Shown here: positions 32,674 through 45,419 of the stretch, one piece after another | Layout: each line of letters starts with the position of its first letter | How positions within the stretch are numbered: the first letter of the stretch is position 1 | The notes under the pieces: generated by a model | What the model saw: the letters and a program-made list of their open reading frames with translations, nothing else | Told to the model about the DNA's origin: nothing | Databases searched by the model: none | Program-made: the position numbers and the translations under genes | Assembly: GCA_025024175.1 (NCBI GenBank) | Contig: QCXZ01000137.1 | Span: 16,864,001-16,928,000 of the forward strand | Length of the DNA: 64,000 nt | Direction: 5' to 3' | Origin: Rhyzopertha dominica | Taxonomy: Eukaryota; Arthropoda; Insecta; Coleoptera; Bostrichidae

Positions 32674-35600
32674 TGTATTTTTTTNGATNTTTGATATAAG
32701 TTGTTTTGCCGAACCACTCCTTGAACACCATATGGTTCATGTCTGAGTGGTAATCGGCACTGGAGTCTAAAATATTTTTTTGAAGAAATTAACAAAAATA
32801 TACCTAGCTCATCCGCTTACTCTGCAAGAATTTAAAATATTTATTCGTTTTCCTTTCCTGGGAAGTGTATTTAATCGGCGTCTCTGATCCGTCAATCCAT
32901 TCCTTATTGACGTCATACGTGTCAGAACAAGTCTCGTCTACGAATAACTCCTATAAGGATGCCGAACAAACGACTCGCTAGCGTCCCTGTTTCTTGCCGG
33001 CAAATTCGAGGTTTTACGGATTGCCGATATGCGGCGCCCCCGAATGTTCAACAACGAATTTAGCAAAACTGAAACTATGATAAACTCAAAAACACTTAAA
33101 AGGTAAATGAAACTTGTGGAGCAGTACTGAATTTTCAAAATTGAGCACCTAACCTTATTCGTGTTGTAACTGTTCAGAGCATATTGAAAGTTACATACTC
33201 CGTTGTCACGTCCTTCTATTGCATGATCATTAAAATTTGTTTCACTCTGAATAAGATAATAAAAAAGGGGAAAAAGTGTAAAAATCGTACACTTGAAAGT
33301 TGCCGCCATCTGCCGGTGAGACTTGGAACCTCTATCAAACGGGACCATTTTTGTAATAGACAGATGTCAAAGATCGTTATCCTTATAAGTACAGTTATCC
33401 GTAGTCTCATCTAAATAGTCAATGGGTCTATTTTAATCTCAGTAACCACGATGTTTTTTTATTAATAAATTCGATTCTCCAGCGCTTAATCGTTCACTTT
33501 CCATTATTGACAAACTTTTGTTACTTCTTTCATATTTGAATGCAATTTTTAAGAGCTTTCGCCAAAGTAACCATGCTCTACTCAAATTCGAGCCTCTGCC
33601 GATTAAATTAAGCTTTGGCGGATTACAATTCAACTTTACAAAGCTGCTACTTCATTTGATTTACCTATCCTATTTCTTCATCAGAATGAGAATCCACGAC
33701 GATGTTACGTTTAACTATTCTATCCACTGTTGAATAAGGTAATTTTGTTTCCTCTGATGTAAATTTTAAAGAACCACATTCCCTTTTCCAAGAAAAAGTT
33801 AAATACATTACTTATAACAACTTTTGTATTTCGATTTTTTATTGCCGCTGCTTGATCTAAAAAAGAAATTAACTGGCAATTGCGTATGTAAGTGTATGAA
33901 AATTACAAAATCAAGACCTAATTAGATGAGATCCATGATCATGGGCCCACTCTTATATCTCGTAGACCCCCAATTCCTATTTTCGTTGATATGGACCCCT
34001 TGCTGGCCATCGTTGATAGCTGGAGGTCGCTATAAACTACTTTGGAAATCAATGCATTAGACAATCCACAATGTACCATTCAATATTTATCAAAAAAGTG
34101 ATTTTAAAAGCTTTTGAACCCCATATATCAAATATTATCAAAATTATAAGTTGACATTTAAGAAAATATTTATTGGAAATACATTAATTAATATTAATTT
34201 AATTTTTCCTTTTATGGGGGGATCACATCTTCTTTCCTCACAAACCAATAGCAATTACTTATTATTTATGGCTTGATCCCATTTTCCTTGGTACCAANTT
34301 TCCATTGTCCTTATCTCAACGCCCACTGCGCCTAATTTCTCAAGAAAAAATGATAAATAAGAATGCAAAAAGAGAGCGTTTCTGAAAAAAAAAAATAACA
34401 TTGATCAGCAATTTTCTAATTTATAGTTCAATAAAAATGCCTCTTTAAATTTGACGTCACTTGGGGAAAGGCTTGTCTTAAGTATTTAAATCCTCCACCC
34501 TCTTTATTCATAGTCTTCACCAAGTTTTTCATCAGTACAAATTTAATGTGAATAGGAGGCAAATTGATATTTTTGACGTCTATACGAGAGGCACATATTA
34601 AACATTTTGAGATATCGGTGAAAATCACTCTTTTTCGGTCATCAAATATTAGTTAGGTACATACATAATGTTCATTTATAGCCCCACTGTCCCACAAAAA
34701 AAGAACACAGCAGAATTGCTACAACCGTTACAGATTAATAAAAAATTATGTGCATATTTTTATAAGCTTTTTTAATCGTCACTGAATGGGATTTTTTAGG
34801 TATAATGAAGGCAACAATGTGGATGCAAATTACGAAAAACCAGTTAATAAACTTCTTCTTCTCATAAATGTTTGTATTTGTAATTAAATGGTCATCTGGC
34901 AACAATAAACACCTTACTGTTGAACTAACTATTACAATAATTATACTCTGCAGCAAATACGCCTCAGGATCGTTAGAATCTACACTTTTGGATTAGTGGA
35001 TGAGTAAAAAGCCTGATTTGAGGACGACGTCTGGCAGCATCGCGAGACGGAGAGCAAACAGAGGGAATAAAAACGTCCGGGTAAAATTAGATGAGCACCG
35101 ATACCCGGAGCGGGCTTCAATCTCGCTGCAAATAAATTAAATCTATTTGCTTTTTATACTTGATCCGCATTTATTAAAAAGGTTTCAGATTAATGTCGCC
35201 CGGACTAAGCTGCTGGGAATTGAGTTTCGTGATTTATTCTGATAGGTTTGAACAAGCCGCGTGCATTATACGGTCTGAGCGTATTATGGGTGCTTTTGAC
35301 AAAAAGGGCAACACGGATTTCCTATTACAGAGGGCACTTTCGCCGCTGGAACAATTACAAGCGATAATTTGCTTTGGACCATTAGCCTGGAAGTGACAAT
35401 ATGAAGGGAAAGGTACAGAAGGCGGCGGAACACGTATTGTTTCCAAACTGAAGCTGACGCAGCTACCCCCTGGGGCTGCGTAATTCTGATGGTTAATAAG
35501 GAAGGACACAGCGCTGTACACGTTTTGGGTGATCTTCACAAAGTACTTGCAATAGGTACATTATTTACAGAATAGTGTTTTTACAATTTCTTTTTCAGTT

Positions 35601-35679
35601 CTTGTTTTACAAACATTCATGTTTCTTTAGAAACATTTGCCACTTGAGTTTCAGAGATTTGAAAATCGTACGAAGGTAG
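32674..35679. other. Spacer with a GC-richer block
   Basis: About 34975-35480 stands out as GC-richer and non-repetitive (AGCATCGCGAGACGGAGAGC, TACCCGGAGCGGGCTTCAAT, AATGTCGCCCGGACTAAGCT), interleaved with AT-rich words such as AAATAAATTAAATCTATTTG that could bind homeodomain-type factors. Two opposite-strand frames cross it but neither has a domain. The rest is unassigned AT-rich sequence. Confidence 0.3.
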
Positions 35680-36330
35680 GCTGAAAAGCAACACACACTT
35701 GTGGAACACGAAGAAAAACTGATAGCAAGATCGGACAAAAATATATTAAAGTGCATTTCTTAAGCTTTGGAATTATATATTTATTTTTTCAACATAATCG
35801 ACATTAAGGGTAAAACATCTCTTCCAACCTGTAACAAGTTTTTACATTCCGTCACTGTAAAATTCTTCTGTCTTCACATCATTGTTAGATTTGTATTGAT
35901 TACTCTTGAGGTGAATCTTGAGCCGAAGAAAACAATTAAAATCGTAAGTTGCAAGATCTAGGAAGTAAGAAGGATGTAAATCGGTTAAAACTTGAGGATT
36001 CGCACAGTCTCTGCAGTTAGGCGTGGGGTGTATGGAAAAGCATTGTCATTTTGCAAGATTATTGGTTCCAGGTTTCCTCTAACGACCAGCTCAAGGTCGG
36101 AGGTGTTATTGAGTCTGTATTTACTGAGAAAGATTTACCGTTGCCCCGTTCCAGAGAATCGGTCACATAAAATGTGTGAGAATCCCAAATCAATAGTGAA
36201 TCCTGAAGTTCGAATCCATTTTGCACCTTTCTTACTTCCACGATCTTGTGCCTTGATAATTTATTTGTTTCCTCTCCTTAAGAAACATTTCAAGGTAATA
36301 TATGTAAATTTAGAAAATTCATAATACATT
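35680..36330 (-). pseudogene. Mariner transposase relic (DD34D style)
   Basis: Minus-strand pieces fall in the order of a mariner catalytic domain. First comes an I/W-WDSHTF block, then a degenerate region equal to YCQQL...RP. ILQNDNAFPYTPRLTAETVR follows (second catalytic Asp in NDNA, 36039-36056). Then, after a stop, HPSYFLDLATYDFNCFLRLK (third Asp, mariner SPDLA-x-x-D-x-H/F-x-F), KSNNDVKTEEFYSDGM and WKRCFTLNVDYVEKI near 35770, matching the usual W-x-KC-x-x-x-x-GDYVE end. It has multiple stops and frameshifts. It lies directly beside R1 copy 2. Confidence 0.72.
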
Positions 36331-37327
36331 AATAAGTAAGTTACTTTATAATTGTGATCGTCTAATTCTAGGGCCCAAAACTACGTTTGTTTAAATTAGT
36401 TCGATATGTAGCCCTGTAACGGAATGGTAAACCAACACATAATTTGATGTAATGTATATAGTATATTTCTCACCGAAAATATCCGGAGTGCTTACTATAG
36501 ACTGGAGAAAAACAGCAGGAACATCTCCAGCCATTACATAGTAAATATGTGTTATATTTAACTGTGAAAAATACACTTGTATGGTAGCAAATCAAGATAG
36601 ACCGGAATTTACTAATTTAAATATAGCTTATGGTGTTATAGTATATAATAGCGACCTGAATGTCTTTCTTGAGAAACCGAATTGTTTAAGTGGTGGTCAG
36701 TGGTAGAACGACATTGACCAGGAATATTTGTTGTTGTTGTAAAGCAATTGTAAAATTAAGCCGTAAAGAAATTATTAAACAAACTTATAAAACAAATGAC
36801 AAGGCAGGGATTTGCGTAAACAATACATCACAACAACAAATTAGACAGAATACCAAAACAACACAAGAGGAGAAAGAAAACAAGACAAACAAAAACACAT
36901 ACACAAGGGAGAAACATACACAATAAGGACAGCCTTGCAGACTTGTTCAACGTGGTTCTCGCAGGCAATAACCTAGAGATAGAATCCAATATCGCGCAGT
37001 AAATGATGTTTCAGCATTGTGGTACGTGGAGACGCCATGTTCACAACGCCCTGCCTTGAGTTCGAAGATCATCATCATTTTTCTCATGTGAAATGATTTG
37101 AGCTTCGAGAGCACCAACGTTGTAGGATATTCTTGGAAGCCTAACAGTGCTTAATATCTGCTAAAGGCATTACCAAAAAGAAGCCGCGTCAAATTAAGCC
37201 TGCGGAGGCCTAATGCAAGTTTGCATATCAATAGTGGATAAATACAGGTATATCAGGTTTCAAAGTAATTGTACAGTATATGAACAATAATAGCTGTAAA
37301 AGTAAGTGTTATTTAGGGAGTTATTCT

Positions 37328-37657
37328 CTAAAAGAATGTATAAAAACGTTCTAATAGGGAAGTGTAAAGCTGGAAAGAACGTATACGTGTAGTTTCGTTA
37401 ACAACCTGGTGCATAACATAAAAAGGGATATATATCAGTGCAATATAAAATTTTACCTGAAACATCGTATTCCGTTTCTGATCTAGCAGGTGCCGTGTGG
37501 GAGGGTCGATCTCTTCGGTCTGGATTTCGTGTGGTGGATTCCAGGTCTGTTCGGGCCTGGTTATCGCAACTGGTTGGCTCTGAGGGTCGATCTCGCAACG
37601 TCGTTTGGATGACGGTCCGAGTGGCGACTGCTCCAGGCATATAGCTAGTTTTTGCAA
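37328..37657 (-). CDS. R1 copy 2 frame matching the one in copy 1
   Basis: The 109-codon frame contains GPSSKRRCEIDP, PPHEIQTEEIDPPTRHLLD and a hydrophobic tail. Its central part aligns with the copy 1 frame at 10323-10511 and stays open in the same phase, with six extra residues. See that entry for interpretation: possibly a decayed element protein, possibly chance in GC-rich DNA. No domain recognised. Confidence 0.25.
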   Translation of the reverse strand: MQKLAICLEQSPLGPSSKRRCEIDPQSQPVAITRPEQTWNPPHEIQTEEIDPPTRHLLDQKRNTMFQVKFYIALIYIPFYVMHQVVNETTRIRSFQLYTSLLERFYTFF

Positions 37658-37779
37658 AGCTGATGCTGGCTACTCGTGGCCGTGTGGTGGTACGCACGTT
37701 TGCTCCCCCTCCTGCCGTTTAACTAGCTCTCGGAGATGAGGTCTAGGTGTTGAAGGAGTGCAACGGTTGGGCTCGCTGT

Positions 37780-38045
37780 CACGATTACCACTTCCCTAGG
37801 GGTCATCTCTTCCACAAAAGAATTAGCGTCACGATGAGGGCTACTAAAGGGTCACCTCGCCCAGGAAACGAGCGTGCCTTCACGATTAGCACTTCCTCAG
37901 GGGTCACCTCTTCCACAAGGGAATTAGCATCACGATGTGGGTTACTAAGGGGTCATTTCGCTCAGAAGAGAGGTTCGACGTAACTTCCTCAGGGGTTACC
38001 CGTCACGATGAGGGTCAGTAAGGAGTCACTTTGCCTCTAGACGAT
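37780..38045 (-). repeat. Tandem units inside R1 copy 2
   Basis: The unit of about 101 bp seen in R1 copy 1 appears here in reverse complement: TCACGATTA(C/G)CACTTCC followed by CTCTTCCACAA(A/G) recurs, with partial further units to about 38045. Unit-to-unit similarity is high enough to read by eye; the last unit is shortened. Confidence 0.65.
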
Positions 38046-38875
38046 CCCAACGGAGATGCCATGAGCCGCCAGCATACGTCATTTCTTACGTCCTTCACCA
38101 TATTTAGCGCTCCCATAAACCGACCGATTGATGCAACCTGTAAAGTAGACTTCGTGCATTGCTTGCATAGACATCTTACTCTTGCTAAATAGATGAGCAA
38201 AGCATATGGGATGCGCATGAAAAATTGAACCAACACAGAGGTCAAAAATCGTTCAGCTGAGGGGTTGTTGAAGAATTGGTCAATAGGTAGTCTAAAAAGC
38301 CACTGAAGGCAGGGTTGCTAGATTGGGCGACACATTGCAAATTGAGGCGTATTGGAACTTAATTTGCAATAAAGTTTTTGCAAATGACGACAAGCGACGG
38401 AATGGGTGAAACAGTTTTTCTATTAAAGCCACAGATATAATGTGTTGAACGTCCATNGCGTTTTTTGGATCGGATAATTGAACAACGAATAACCACGAAT
38501 ACCACGAAACGATGCCGTTTTAAGGCTTTTTGAAGTCGCTTTAAAACTTGAACGGATTTGACTGTTTGATTACTAATAAGACCAAAAGTAATATTGATAC
38601 ATATTACAAAAAATAGCTTCCCAAAAAAATTACGTTGTGCACGTATTTGGATTACTTGTATATTTGCATTTTTATGGATGTAGAGCTGACAAACTCGTAT
38701 TAGTGGTTGGGGACATTTTTAGGTGTTGGTGGTCAGCTTCCTATATAATGACTTTGGTCGGCGCCAGCATACAGGTATGTGCGTGATTGGGACTTTTTTC
38801 TCGAGCTGAAAGTCGTGGGAAGCTTCAGGCAAGTGCATATTGTATGCAGAATAATAATAAAAAATAGCCACCTAG

Positions 38876-41800
38876 GTTATTCCAAAGGTATCAAAGGAAA
38901 CATTTTACATTAAATAAATTAACTCTCGATTGCCCAGGCGCCAAGATTTCAAAATAGGTTAATTGACGATGGTAGTCAAGTCAAGACCCTACTATTTGTA
39001 TATATAAAGGACATCTACGAAATCTACAATAAAACTATCAGCAAATAAAACCTCTGTTTAATAGACGCAATAGAACTATGTGCTTTTATTTACGGTAAGA
39101 TCTATTGCTTTCTTTTTAATAACATATCAAAATTTAGGAAAAAATTTAAATACTTCCATAACCGTGCTTTTTAGACCCTATGTATGTAACATAAAGTTGC
39201 ATCAAAATGGAAAGAGGTGTTTACAAAAAATAGAGATTGAAGTCCTAAACATTATTAAAATAAGAGAATTTCTAGAAAACTATTAAAGGCAGATATATAC
39301 ATCGTATATTACATCAAACAAAATTATCTGCACATTCCATTATGTCGAATATAATATAGGGTGCTATTCAAAAAACTTTAGTTGACTGGCGTTAAATATG
39401 ACGAGTCTTCCGTACACGTTTGAGTACCACTAGTTTTGTCAGTAATGTGTCTATTTATTTACGAATGAAGACTATTTTACTGGTAACGTTTTTGTAAAAA
39501 TCGTATTTTTGTAGCTCTAACGGTTTTTGAGATATAATAATTGTTACAATTCTCCGTTTTAGACGCTAGGTAGTGTAACATAAAGTCGCAGTAAAATTGA
39601 AAGAGGAATCTAAGTATGCAATAATATACAGGATGTTCTAATTAAAAAAAATACTCGAATCTATTGAACCACCTCCGTATACGTAGATTGAGGTATCCCT
39701 TATCTCCTTGGACTTGCAAAATTAAAAAAAAAACTACAATAACAAGTACATAATTTTCTGTCCATACACTAATGGGTTATTTTTAGAATCCGGCCTAGGG
39801 TAAACCATCATATATATACTTACTTACATTATTTGGGACCGAAATGGTAAGTGAATCAATTCTATTCTAACGATGCGAATAATTTAGTTAAAGTGAATAC
39901 AACCAATATTTAGCTATATTATACCTTTTTCTACAAAAAATTCACAACATTTTCCGGCAAAACGTTTTATTAAGTTTTAACGAATTCGAACTAAAGTAAA
40001 AGCATGATGTATGCTCATTTGGAACAAAAGGTTGACAACTGAAATGAAACGCATTCCTTTATTTTTGTACAGCTCTCAATCGTTGTTACATGTAGACAGA
40101 AACAGGATCTAATTATTTAGAGCATGCTCTAAAAAGTTGAAGTCCTTAATCTTTGATTGATGCATGCCTGCCGTTAAAGTTTCAATATCTTGGGAAGTTA
40201 TACAAACGCGAAATTGGGAAAGGTTCTTGTTTGTCATGAAGCCACCACTAAGAATATGCCCCTTAATCACTTGCCATTTCATACAACCCGCTTCCCGGAA
40301 ATTCCCTAATGGCAGCTAAAATCTTCTATTCTCCCCATGCCAAATTTTAAGCAAATATTTATCTGGCTACGGCCGCTAATTAAGAAGTTGCTTAAGCTCC
40401 GAAGATAATTTTTAAACAATACCTCCGCCGACAAAGCTCACGCGAATCTCCCGAAAGTTATTTGTTACCAGGCGTTCAAGTACCTCCCCCATTTTGCGCA
40501 ACTTTCCCTTTCTGCCTTTTAAAGGGGCAAAAGCAGTGGCGGCTCAATAGATAGGTTAATAAAGTTTAAACTTCCTGTTGATACTTATTTCATAACTTTA
40601 CATTGAATTTCAAAACGCACATCATTTTAGAATTTAAATTTTGACTGCTCCGTTATTTTAGTCAAATGTTAGATCACTGTTGTAACAATTCCAACTGGTT
40701 TTATGAAACAAGCGACTTTGTCTTGTTACTTGGGAAATGGCTAACAAGGTAACCTGTATAGAATCCCTTTATCTACCACATTTTAGGGAAATATCTAACT
40801 TCATACTCATTGTTAATAATTATATTAGTGTAATATATAGTTTACTATTACTTAGTCGTTAAATTTACTTAGTGATGACATATAGAAAGAATTGAAAGAA
40901 CAACTTTATAAATAGCAAATAGCCATGTAAAATGAGAAAAAAAGATATAAGAACTGGTTCGATGAAGAGTATGGATAAGGTAGGACGACTAAGGAGGGAA
41001 GTGATGAATAATAAAACAAAAGCAATAAACGTAGAAAGTTAGAAACGACCAAAAAAGATATTAGTGAAAAATTGATACAAATCAAAGGAAAAAGAGGAAT
41101 AATATAGAAATAAAGAAGAGGATTTAATATTACTACTAATTACGAATAAATAGGTGTAATGAATATTCAAAAAAAATGTTGATACGTGATCGCAAGAAAG
41201 ATGGGGACGCGGACCAAGAAGTTAAACCATCAAACATTATGGACATATGAGCAATAATTAGGTGCCTATATGAAAAACTGGAGTCGGTAGAGATCTATTG
41301 TTATAAGAAACTACAACTATTTATGGGGAGATTCATCAGTAGGCCATAAATATTTAAGAAAAGTGCATAACGGCGAAATTAGAAAGCTGAAAGACAAATA
41401 TACAAATTATATGTCCGATAGTAATATATTTGCGAAGTAAGGATACCGGGAAATCTAGATCAATACATGCTTGAAATCTGTAAAATAAAAATGACCTAGA
41501 ACCTTGATTACTATATTCAAAGCTCAGCAAAATTTTAGGAAGAAAAACGGTCTGACAATGTATCAGAAAGAAGATGAAGTAAAGGACTGGAAGAGATCTA
41601 GAAAAAATCCGATTTCGCTGTCATAGTGAAAGCACATATACCTCAATAGAAACAAACAGTGAAACAGAATTTGGTGAAACAGTAGAATTGGCGGAAAAAA
41701 AAAGAGAGCAGATAGAGAGACGAAGTGAGAGAAGATTTAGAAGAATGTAGTGAAGGCAACAAAGATTGGTGTGCTATTCTTAGACATGCAAATATTATAG

Positions 41801-42107
41801 AGCATTACTCGCAGAAGCATTATTCCTAAATGATAGTTTATTACCCCCAGAATTACATCTTTATAGGAAAGTGCACGAACTTTATTAACGCGTTTTTAAG
41901 GATTTTTGATAAATGCACAAGTAGATATCATTAGTCATGACTAAAAAAAAACTAAAATGGCAAACGCTATACTTATTTGTTGAACTTTACTGGTTTAGTA
42001 GGTATATGGATTCGGTACAAGTAGTTTCTGAATTTATAAAGCAATAATTCGTTTTGAAGTCGTTAGTCCCGTTTCCAAATCAAGTATACTTTTTCTTTAT
42101 TATTGTA
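38876..42107. other. Spacer with a diverged direct repeat and a GC-richer block
   Basis: About 65 bases near 39160-39220 (TTTTTAGACCCTATGTATGT, AACATAAAGTTGCA, ATGGAAAGAGG) recur diverged at about 39555-39615. About 40230-40530 is GC-richer and non-repetitive (CCCGCTTCCCGGAAATTCCC, TCTGGCTACGGCCGCTAATT, CCTCCGCCGACAAAGCTCAC). At 40661-40700 ATGTTAGATCACTGTTG resembles the start of the LINE endonuclease at 48092, but only for about 50 bases. The remainder is AT- or A-rich and unassigned. Confidence 0.35.
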
Positions 42108-42313
42108 CAGAGTTTCTATAATGACTGAAGGTTGCAGATCAAATTCCCACGCGTTTTCTCATATTGTAATATATCAAATACCTCAACAATCGACATATGG
42201 CAGGTAATACGTCAAAGCAATTGTTGTGTTCACCTTCCTAAGAGGCGGCAAACCGATTTAATCGATAATTTCCATAAGCGCCCTGGATGCATGAATCATT
42301 TATAGAAACCCAG
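42108..42313. mobile_element. MITE with CAGGGTTTCTATA-type ends (copy 2)
   Basis: The left end is CAGAGTTTCTATA, the right end TATAGAAACCCAG, with exact TA dinucleotides on both sides (42106-42107, 42314-42315). Internally it shares GAAGGTTGCAGATCAA and CACGCGTTTTCTCATATT through to CATGAATCATTTATAGAAACCC with copy 1 at 2322-2896. It is an internal-deletion derivative of the same family. Confidence 0.75.
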
Positions 42314-42315
42314 TA

Positions 42316-44264
42316 CATGCCGAAATATTTAATTCCTCTGGGTATCTTTAGCTGAAGCAACTATGCATTTTTACCTACTTATTTAGCGTGTATTTAAGAA
42401 AACGTATATACATAATTCCAAAATACTATCCTTATTTCTAGAATATACAACCAGTTACTTCTGGTTAATTCTTTGTATAAGCCATAAGATATTCAGAAAT
42501 GTTAGTCAATGGGATCAGTTTCATATGTTTAGTTTACTAGTATGATTCCAATATCGTGTTTATGGCAATTAAGGATTTGTCATCTCTTCTAAGATACTTG
42601 ACAACAACTGCAAATTTCGGTACATTCTGACAGATGCTAATGTACTACATAAAGATTTTGAATATTTTATATGAACAATTAAAGATGTTGCCTACGGTTA
42701 AGTAGGCCTTCGACATGACTACATAGCAGTAAAAGGAAGTTAGAAATGGAAGATGATTCATTTTGTCTCTAAGTGGAATATGTCTATATCCAAGAGTTGG
42801 TAAAGGAAACGCAAAGTCCGATTGCAGTGAGTTTAATCAGAAAAATGTATATAGCAGAGCGATTTCGGTCTCAGATAGATCATCATCAGTCCTATATCTA
42901 AAATAGGGGGTTACAAGATTAAATACTAAAATACAATATTTGACTAGGTAGGTTTACCTGGCCTAAAAAAGCCTCACTGATCATATGTATAAATAGATTT
43001 TACAAAATCATCTCTTTAAGATTAATTAAATTAAAAAGAAACCACGTCTTTATTATGTAGCAACGATGGCAACGTTGCTTTCTGAGTGTGAGCCGTTTGT
43101 ATGATGAACTCGGGCAATGAAGGCTAGCCAACTTACTTGAGTATATACGCATAAAATGTTCAATAGCTTTTGAATTACATACATAATTTCTCAGAGATTA
43201 CGGATGCAGTTTGCTCCCACAGCCGAGTAATCAAGCGCCGCGCCGTCACTGAGTAGAAGTAATAATCTCTTGGATAGGGGCTTGGCAAGTCTCTTGAAGG
43301 AGGTTATAATACTTTTAGGGCCGAGTGTGTGCCACTCCTCCAGAGTATCGTGTTAATCTGCCGTTCATCAAGGTGTGCGCTAACGAACGGTGTTGCTCAG
43401 GCAACCGGCCCTCGGGCTATCTCTCTGTTTTTACGTGTTATGGCAAGGACACGCGATGCGTTATCATGTCTTTGTCATGAGAGAGGGAATCATGCAGATC
43501 AATACGGCCTACTCGGTTTTCTTTAATATAATAGACGGCAGGTGCAGGTTTATCAAAGGCTCAGTTGTTAGGGAACCGAGGTGTTCGTAAACATCAATAG
43601 AGCAATACAGACAAAGCAATCATCGCTGGGAATTGTGCTTGTATCAAGTAAATTTCAATACCTACACGCTGCTTAGATTGTCTCTCTTGTGTTTGTTTGC
43701 ATATTGTGGATTGCGAACACCCTCTAATCGTATTACGGATTTTCCAAATGGGAAGACATTTTCCTACTACGCATTTAAATTGACACCATGGTCTGAATAA
43801 TTTTTGATCGACTGATATTACGTTTGTTTAGCACATATCTTATAACAGTGAACTTCCTATTAATATACCATTTTTGATTGATACTTTTATTGTCAGGTTT
43901 GAAGGATGGCAGCGTAATTTTTAAAATATAATAGTTTCATATTATGTACAGAGAGCGCATGCTAGGATAATGCAAATGGGTGGAAACGATTTTATAAAAA
44001 AGCGTGCTTCCTTCAACATTTTTGAAACGTTGCAGGAATAAAGAGTTATATAAAATTTTCCTAATGGCGAATTCATTTCAAACTAAATTTGCTTTAATTA
44101 GAAAATAAATACACGACACACACAGAAAAGTTGGTCTTTGAAATGAAGAAATAATAAAAGTATTGCGATATTTATCCCATGACCCTTTTTATAAAGATAT
44201 TAAAGGCATAATAAAATATATTGAAGTTCCGTAACAAATTTGATTAAATACAACTAAACATTGA
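42316..44264. other. Spacer with a GC-richer block
   Basis: About 43060-43590 is GC-richer and non-repetitive here (CAGCCGAGTAATCAAGCGCC, CAGGCAACCGGCCCTCGGGC). Two overlapping short plus-strand frames cross it without a recognisable domain. Nothing else was identified. Confidence 0.3.
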
Positions 44265-45375
44265 TGGGAGTTTGCTGTAAAGCCACCGGCATTTCAAAAA
44301 GCGGAGATAATGCCATCTATAGAATCTTCAACAAAACTGCTTCTGAAGCATTAAAAGGATAATTTCAGAATGGACGTATGTCATTAGAAAACCATAAGGA
44401 TTTAAATAGAAGTAAGGTTATCATAGTCAATATAGCATAGTTTTAGCCAGTGAAATGACACTAAAGTAAGTGAATTATTAAATGAGATTTTATCTAAAAA
44501 ATTTTTAAAACTATATTTTATTAAAACCTAAAACTTTTATAAATAAGGAAAACAATTTTCAACTGTTTCTGACAGCAATGTACCAAAACTAATATGGTCT
44601 GCCCAAAATCCATAAAACTAATATCTTGACAGTCGTTTTTACAAATTAGTAAAATACAAAGCCTTTTGTAGGAAAAACCCATAGTTTCATCAAAAGTTCT
44701 CCAGATTTTATTTGCGTTATTAAAGATTGCATATTTCAGAAACTGATATTTTAGTTACTTTAGAAATTATTTGTTGACGAAAGAATTCATATTTGGAACG
44801 ATTGATATTAGGCGATACCATAACCAAATTATGTGAGCAATGTACTCTATAAAAATAAACATTCGTTTCTTTGTAGTTTTTCTAATAGTAGTATTTTTAT
44901 TTCATATTAGTGGTTGCAGTCTTTTGATAATAACCCTGCTTTTTCGGATTTTATCTTAAATAACTATATCATCCCTCCAGTCTGATATTAACGTTACACC
45001 GAAGTGTACGAATCTCTCTGTGTATTTATAGTTTTCCAATAACCTACCTACCTTGTTTATTTAACACTAGGCCCCATTTTCATATTCTTCAACAAGCTTC
45101 TTAAAGGTATAGGTTGCATAATAATCATCTTCTGCAAGTATAACTTGGAATCGGTGACGGTGTGGGAGATATATATAGCATCCTTACCTCGCCCCATATT
45201 TACCACAAATTATGCAGAATATCCGAAGAATAGTCTTATAAGGATATGTTTTATTAGAGCTCAACTTTCAGAAGAAAATTTAATAACAGCAAGAAAATCA
45301 TCTAAAGTCAGCGTTAGCAAGAAATGGTATAAATTGAACGGTTTCAAAGGTAGTTTGGAAGCTACCTAATTAAGA
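44265..45375 (+). pseudogene. Ancient relic of PLE family 1
   Basis: Scattered but collinear DNA similarity to PLE copy A can be followed on the plus strand. It starts with GGAGTTTGCTGTAAAGCCAC and GGAGATAATGCCATCTATAG, equal to the GMNFAVTPRTIP...MSSVES region. CTGCCCAAAATCCATAAAAC follows (KLYGLPQIHK region), then GTTTCATCAAAAGTTCT (SSFIKNSS region). After a gap of about 230 bases comes AGAATAGTCTTATAAGGATA, TGTTTTATTAGAGC (linker before the nuclease). Stops and indels are everywhere, so this copy is much older than copies A and B. Confidence 0.65.
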
Positions 45376-45419
45376 AATGGTCATAGTACCATAGTATATA
45401 TAGCATAGTAACATTTATC

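Larger units (their letters stand above)
36335..38875 (-). repeat. Unclassified large interspersed repeat R1, copy 2
   Basis: This is the reverse-complement counterpart of 9712-11545. In minus-strand order the shared landmarks are TTATTATTATTCTGCATACA (about 38850), the tandem units (about 37780-38040), the GC-rich conserved frame (37328-37657), AAGAATATCCTACAACGTT (37110-37130), TTACTGCGCGATATTGGATT (about 36995), ACGCAAATCCCTGCCTTGTC (about 36810), ACAACAAATATTCCTGGTCA (36720-36740) and TTTTTCTCCAGTCTATAGTA (36493-36515). It holds about 700 bp (38050-38780) not seen in copy 1. No transposase, RT or clear terminal repeats were found. Confidence 0.65.

Noticed and set aside
33184..33414. Overlapping frames on both strands around 33.2-33.7 kb
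   Set aside because: Mutually antisense frames without domains or repeats; no support for a gene.
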